A DNA stretch of 64,000 bases, taken from NCBI RefSeq assembly GCF_030372765.1, contig NZ_JAUCMW010000024.1, forward strand, positions 1 through 64,000, written 5' to 3'. How positions within the stretch are numbered: the stretch's first letter is position 1; every line of letters begins with the position of its first letter. Under the pieces are notes generated by a model. It was not told the DNA's origin. It searched no databases and saw only the letters and a program-made list of their open reading frames with translations. Positions 63,967 through 64,000 of the stretch are shown here, piece after piece. The stretch is from Labilibaculum sp. K2S. GTDB lineage: Bacteria > Bacteroidota > Bacteroidia > Bacteroidales > Marinifilaceae. A program made the translations under genes and the position numbers.

Positions 63967-64000
63967 ATTAGTGGGACGTATCCCTCCTTATCCTTTCCCG

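Overview
The window looks like the chromosome of a marine or sediment anaerobe of the Bacteroidota, most likely order Marinilabiliales (Marinifilum/Labilibaculum-like; the genus is a guess). The reasons are AT-rich DNA, a SusC/SusD pair, a hybrid two-component (HTCS) regulator, a type IX secretion sorting tail, a BatA-like protein, TAnnTTTG promoter elements, and NfnAB plus ferritin-like proteins typical of anaerobes.

Layout. 1-700: decayed accessory DNA, with the start of an ISAon1-type transposase, a fossil 3' end of a type I restriction specificity gene (hsdS) and a palindromic dispersed repeat. 705-1250: a DUF2867 protein. 1415-5800: galacturonate catabolism, with a LacI-type regulator divergent from uxaB-uxaA and a perfect 18-bp operator-like palindrome between them. 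5858-22184 (minus strand): a pectin utilization locus read GH28 polygalacturonase, GH105 unsaturated-galacturonyl hydrolase, susC, susD, a LamG-like protein, PL10-type pectate lyase, SGNH rhamnogalacturonan acetylesterase, GH43, KdgF cupin, alpha/beta esterase, pectin methylesterase. 22492-26898: the divergent HTCS regulator that probably controls it. Together these genes demethylate, deacetylate and cut pectin, import oligogalacturonides, convert the unsaturated ends through GH105 and KdgF, and carry galacturonate-derived carbon to 2-keto-3-deoxygluconate through UxaB and UxaA. uxaC, kduI, kduD, kdgK and kdgA are not in the window.

26978-44058: mostly housekeeping and envelope genes: a thioredoxin-fold lipid-export type protein, tRNA-Lys, an ECF sigma / membrane anti-sigma-like / DUF4097-like cluster, Xaa-Pro aminopeptidase, YjbQ, a Cys-less LMW-phosphatase-like protein, M19 dipeptidase, a TonB receptor, a BatA-like protein, a PAS hybrid kinase and ornithine aminotransferase. 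44191-51024: a 2277-residue surface protein with ten ~200-residue repeats, a PKD-like domain and a T9SS tail. 51298-56874: LysM-PBP1 protein, two ferritin-like paralogs and nfnAB. 57468-59251: an unrecognised conserved-looking gene followed by a repeat-rich, gene-free kilobase. 59410-63966: DksA-like, small membrane protein, SUI1/YciH, purC, phoH, SAM hydroxide adenosyltransferase and an ABM-domain protein.

The most unusual item is at 58311-58557: 13 copies of a 9-bp GC-rich motif (TCCGTTCGC or its complement) separated by unrelated 12-bp spacers with an exact 21-bp period. The first six copies point one way and the last seven the other. It lies just behind an unrecognised gene and just ahead of two 166-bp direct repeats built from nested palindromes. 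Other items worth a look are the giant Shr/HID-like repeat protein, a pectate lyase whose signal peptide lacks a normal start codon, two degenerate-active-site paralogs, and a possible antisense RNA terminator in the susC leader.
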